A program made the translations under genes and the position numbers. Of a stretch of DNA of 64,000 nucleotides, positions 63,137 through 64,000 are shown one piece after another (position 1 is the first letter of the stretch; each line of letters opens with the position of its first letter). The notes beneath the pieces are model-generated. The model made no database searches. It was not told the origin of the DNA and saw nothing but the letters and a program-made list of their open reading frames with translations. The DNA comes from Agriotes lineatus (lineage: Eukaryota > Arthropoda > Insecta > Coleoptera > Elateridae): contig OW679203.1 of NCBI GenBank assembly GCA_940337035.1, positions 78,073,061-78,137,060 on the forward strand, read 5' to 3'.

Positions 63137-64000
63137 AAGGGGTTAATTACTAGGCTAATTACACACACGGTACCTTTGTGGCGATTCGCTAAGCGTGGGC
63201 GAGACGATAGCCGGCAGCCTGCTTGCTGCAACGGACGCTCGAACGAAAGCATGGGAGTAGAGGGTAGCACCAGCGGAGATTCCACCATTGGCAAAGAATG
63301 AGTCACGTCTGCCTTGAGACGAAGTAACGGTGAGACCGAAGATTTGGACAACCCTGCGATTATGGTTCCCAGTTTGGGAAAAAGGGCCTAGCTTGGCCTT
63401 ACGAAATAATGCACGGCTGACGGTTATCTGCATACACTAGCCCCAACACACACTCCACTAGCCAGAAGCCAGGAAAAACCACCTCACGTTCTGACAACTC
63501 GAACCGAAGTCCAAAACAATTAGCAAAACACAATCAACACAGTCGCCCGCCCACGCACGAAGCGCAGGGGGCGACAAACTTGCCCTAAAACGACTGTACT
63601 CTCTTGCGGGCCGAGAATTCAATCCCAAAAACAGAAGCCAGCCAAGCTTTGCGCGCGACGGTGCGTCACACCGGCAGATGTGACCAATAGGAGCGCGGTA
63701 AGTTTCACCTGACGACGATGAAACAGGCCGCGGGAATACAAAAGAATGCGAACTAACGAATGCCTCTCTGTCGCACTCGCAGGGCTTTGTTTTAAAATTA
63801 CTGCAGAAAACGCTCCAACAGCCAGCTGCAACTACGACGGCATAGAGGCCAGCGCGGAGCGGAGTTGCGCGCGTGACAACCTAAGATTTGAGATGCAAAA
63901 TAACGGAAATGTTATGCGGTGAAATATGGCTGAAACTGAACCTAAATACAGGAAAGATCTTAAACTGTTCGGAATGGTTACGTAGTTATAGGAATTACAG
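63137..64000. other. GC-richer terminal region, no gene recognised
   Basis: This stretch is clearly GC-richer than the rest of the window and carries overlapping short frames on both strands (63092-63351, 63155-63433, 63619-63831). None has a recognisable signature. The composition and a CTCTCTGTCGCACTCGC string near 63763 would be compatible with a promoter-proximal region of a gene outside the window, but no initiator or exon can be defended. Confidence 0.3.

Overview
The window looks like a repeat-rich, AT-rich nuclear segment from an insect. The reasons are split genes with GT-AG introns, short introns of about 50 bp beside very long ones, arthropod-type retroelements and DNA transposons, tRNA-derived SINEs, satellites and one 100-N assembly gap (23044-23143). 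No bacterial-style gene, CRISPR array or operon was seen. The short introns would fit a beetle among other insects, but the order cannot be fixed from the sequence alone.

Host genes are few. At 37078-37669 are the first three coding exons of an SLC37-type sugar-phosphate exchanger (164 residues), with introns of 48 and 52 bp; the rest of the gene lies beyond a third intron that apparently runs to the end of the window. At 15025-16977 is a second gene start: an initiator-like site, a 5' UTR with a 13-codon uORF, a 24-codon first exon and a phase-compatible 43-codon second exon. I do not recognise its product.

Left part (1-15 kb): three tRNA-Glu-like fragments, LINE 3' ends on the minus strand, a tRNA-derived SINE, a 165-bp satellite whose unit length is a multiple of three (giving a false 273-codon ORF) and a directly repeated family here called Y. 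Middle (17-33 kb): a third Y copy interrupted by a PIF/Harbinger remnant, a diverged satellite at 23.85-25.62 kb, several broken LINEs, and a young jockey insertion with a 12-bp target duplication nested inside an older LINE. Right of centre (38-45 kb): two direct copies of an unknown 1.4-1.5 kb repeat (Z) flanking a LINE whose endonuclease and RT parts are separated by 2 kb.

The richest part is 46-63 kb: four inverted-repeat miniature elements, an internally deleted mariner-type transposon, a hAT-like miniature element, and a Penelope-like element. The Penelope-like element has GIY-YIG endonuclease modules, inverted terminal repeats, hammerhead-ribozyme-like cores and a 12-bp target duplication. 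The last of these elements are inserted into copies of one unknown repeat family (X). Further right, a 3.9-kb CACTA-like transposon with AGGTATA-rich ends sits in one unit of a local tandem duplication, so its empty site can be read in the neighbouring unit. The final kilobase is GC-richer and has no recognisable gene.

The genes do not form a pathway. The window is best read as two host gene starts embedded in, and stretched by, layers of transposons of different ages.
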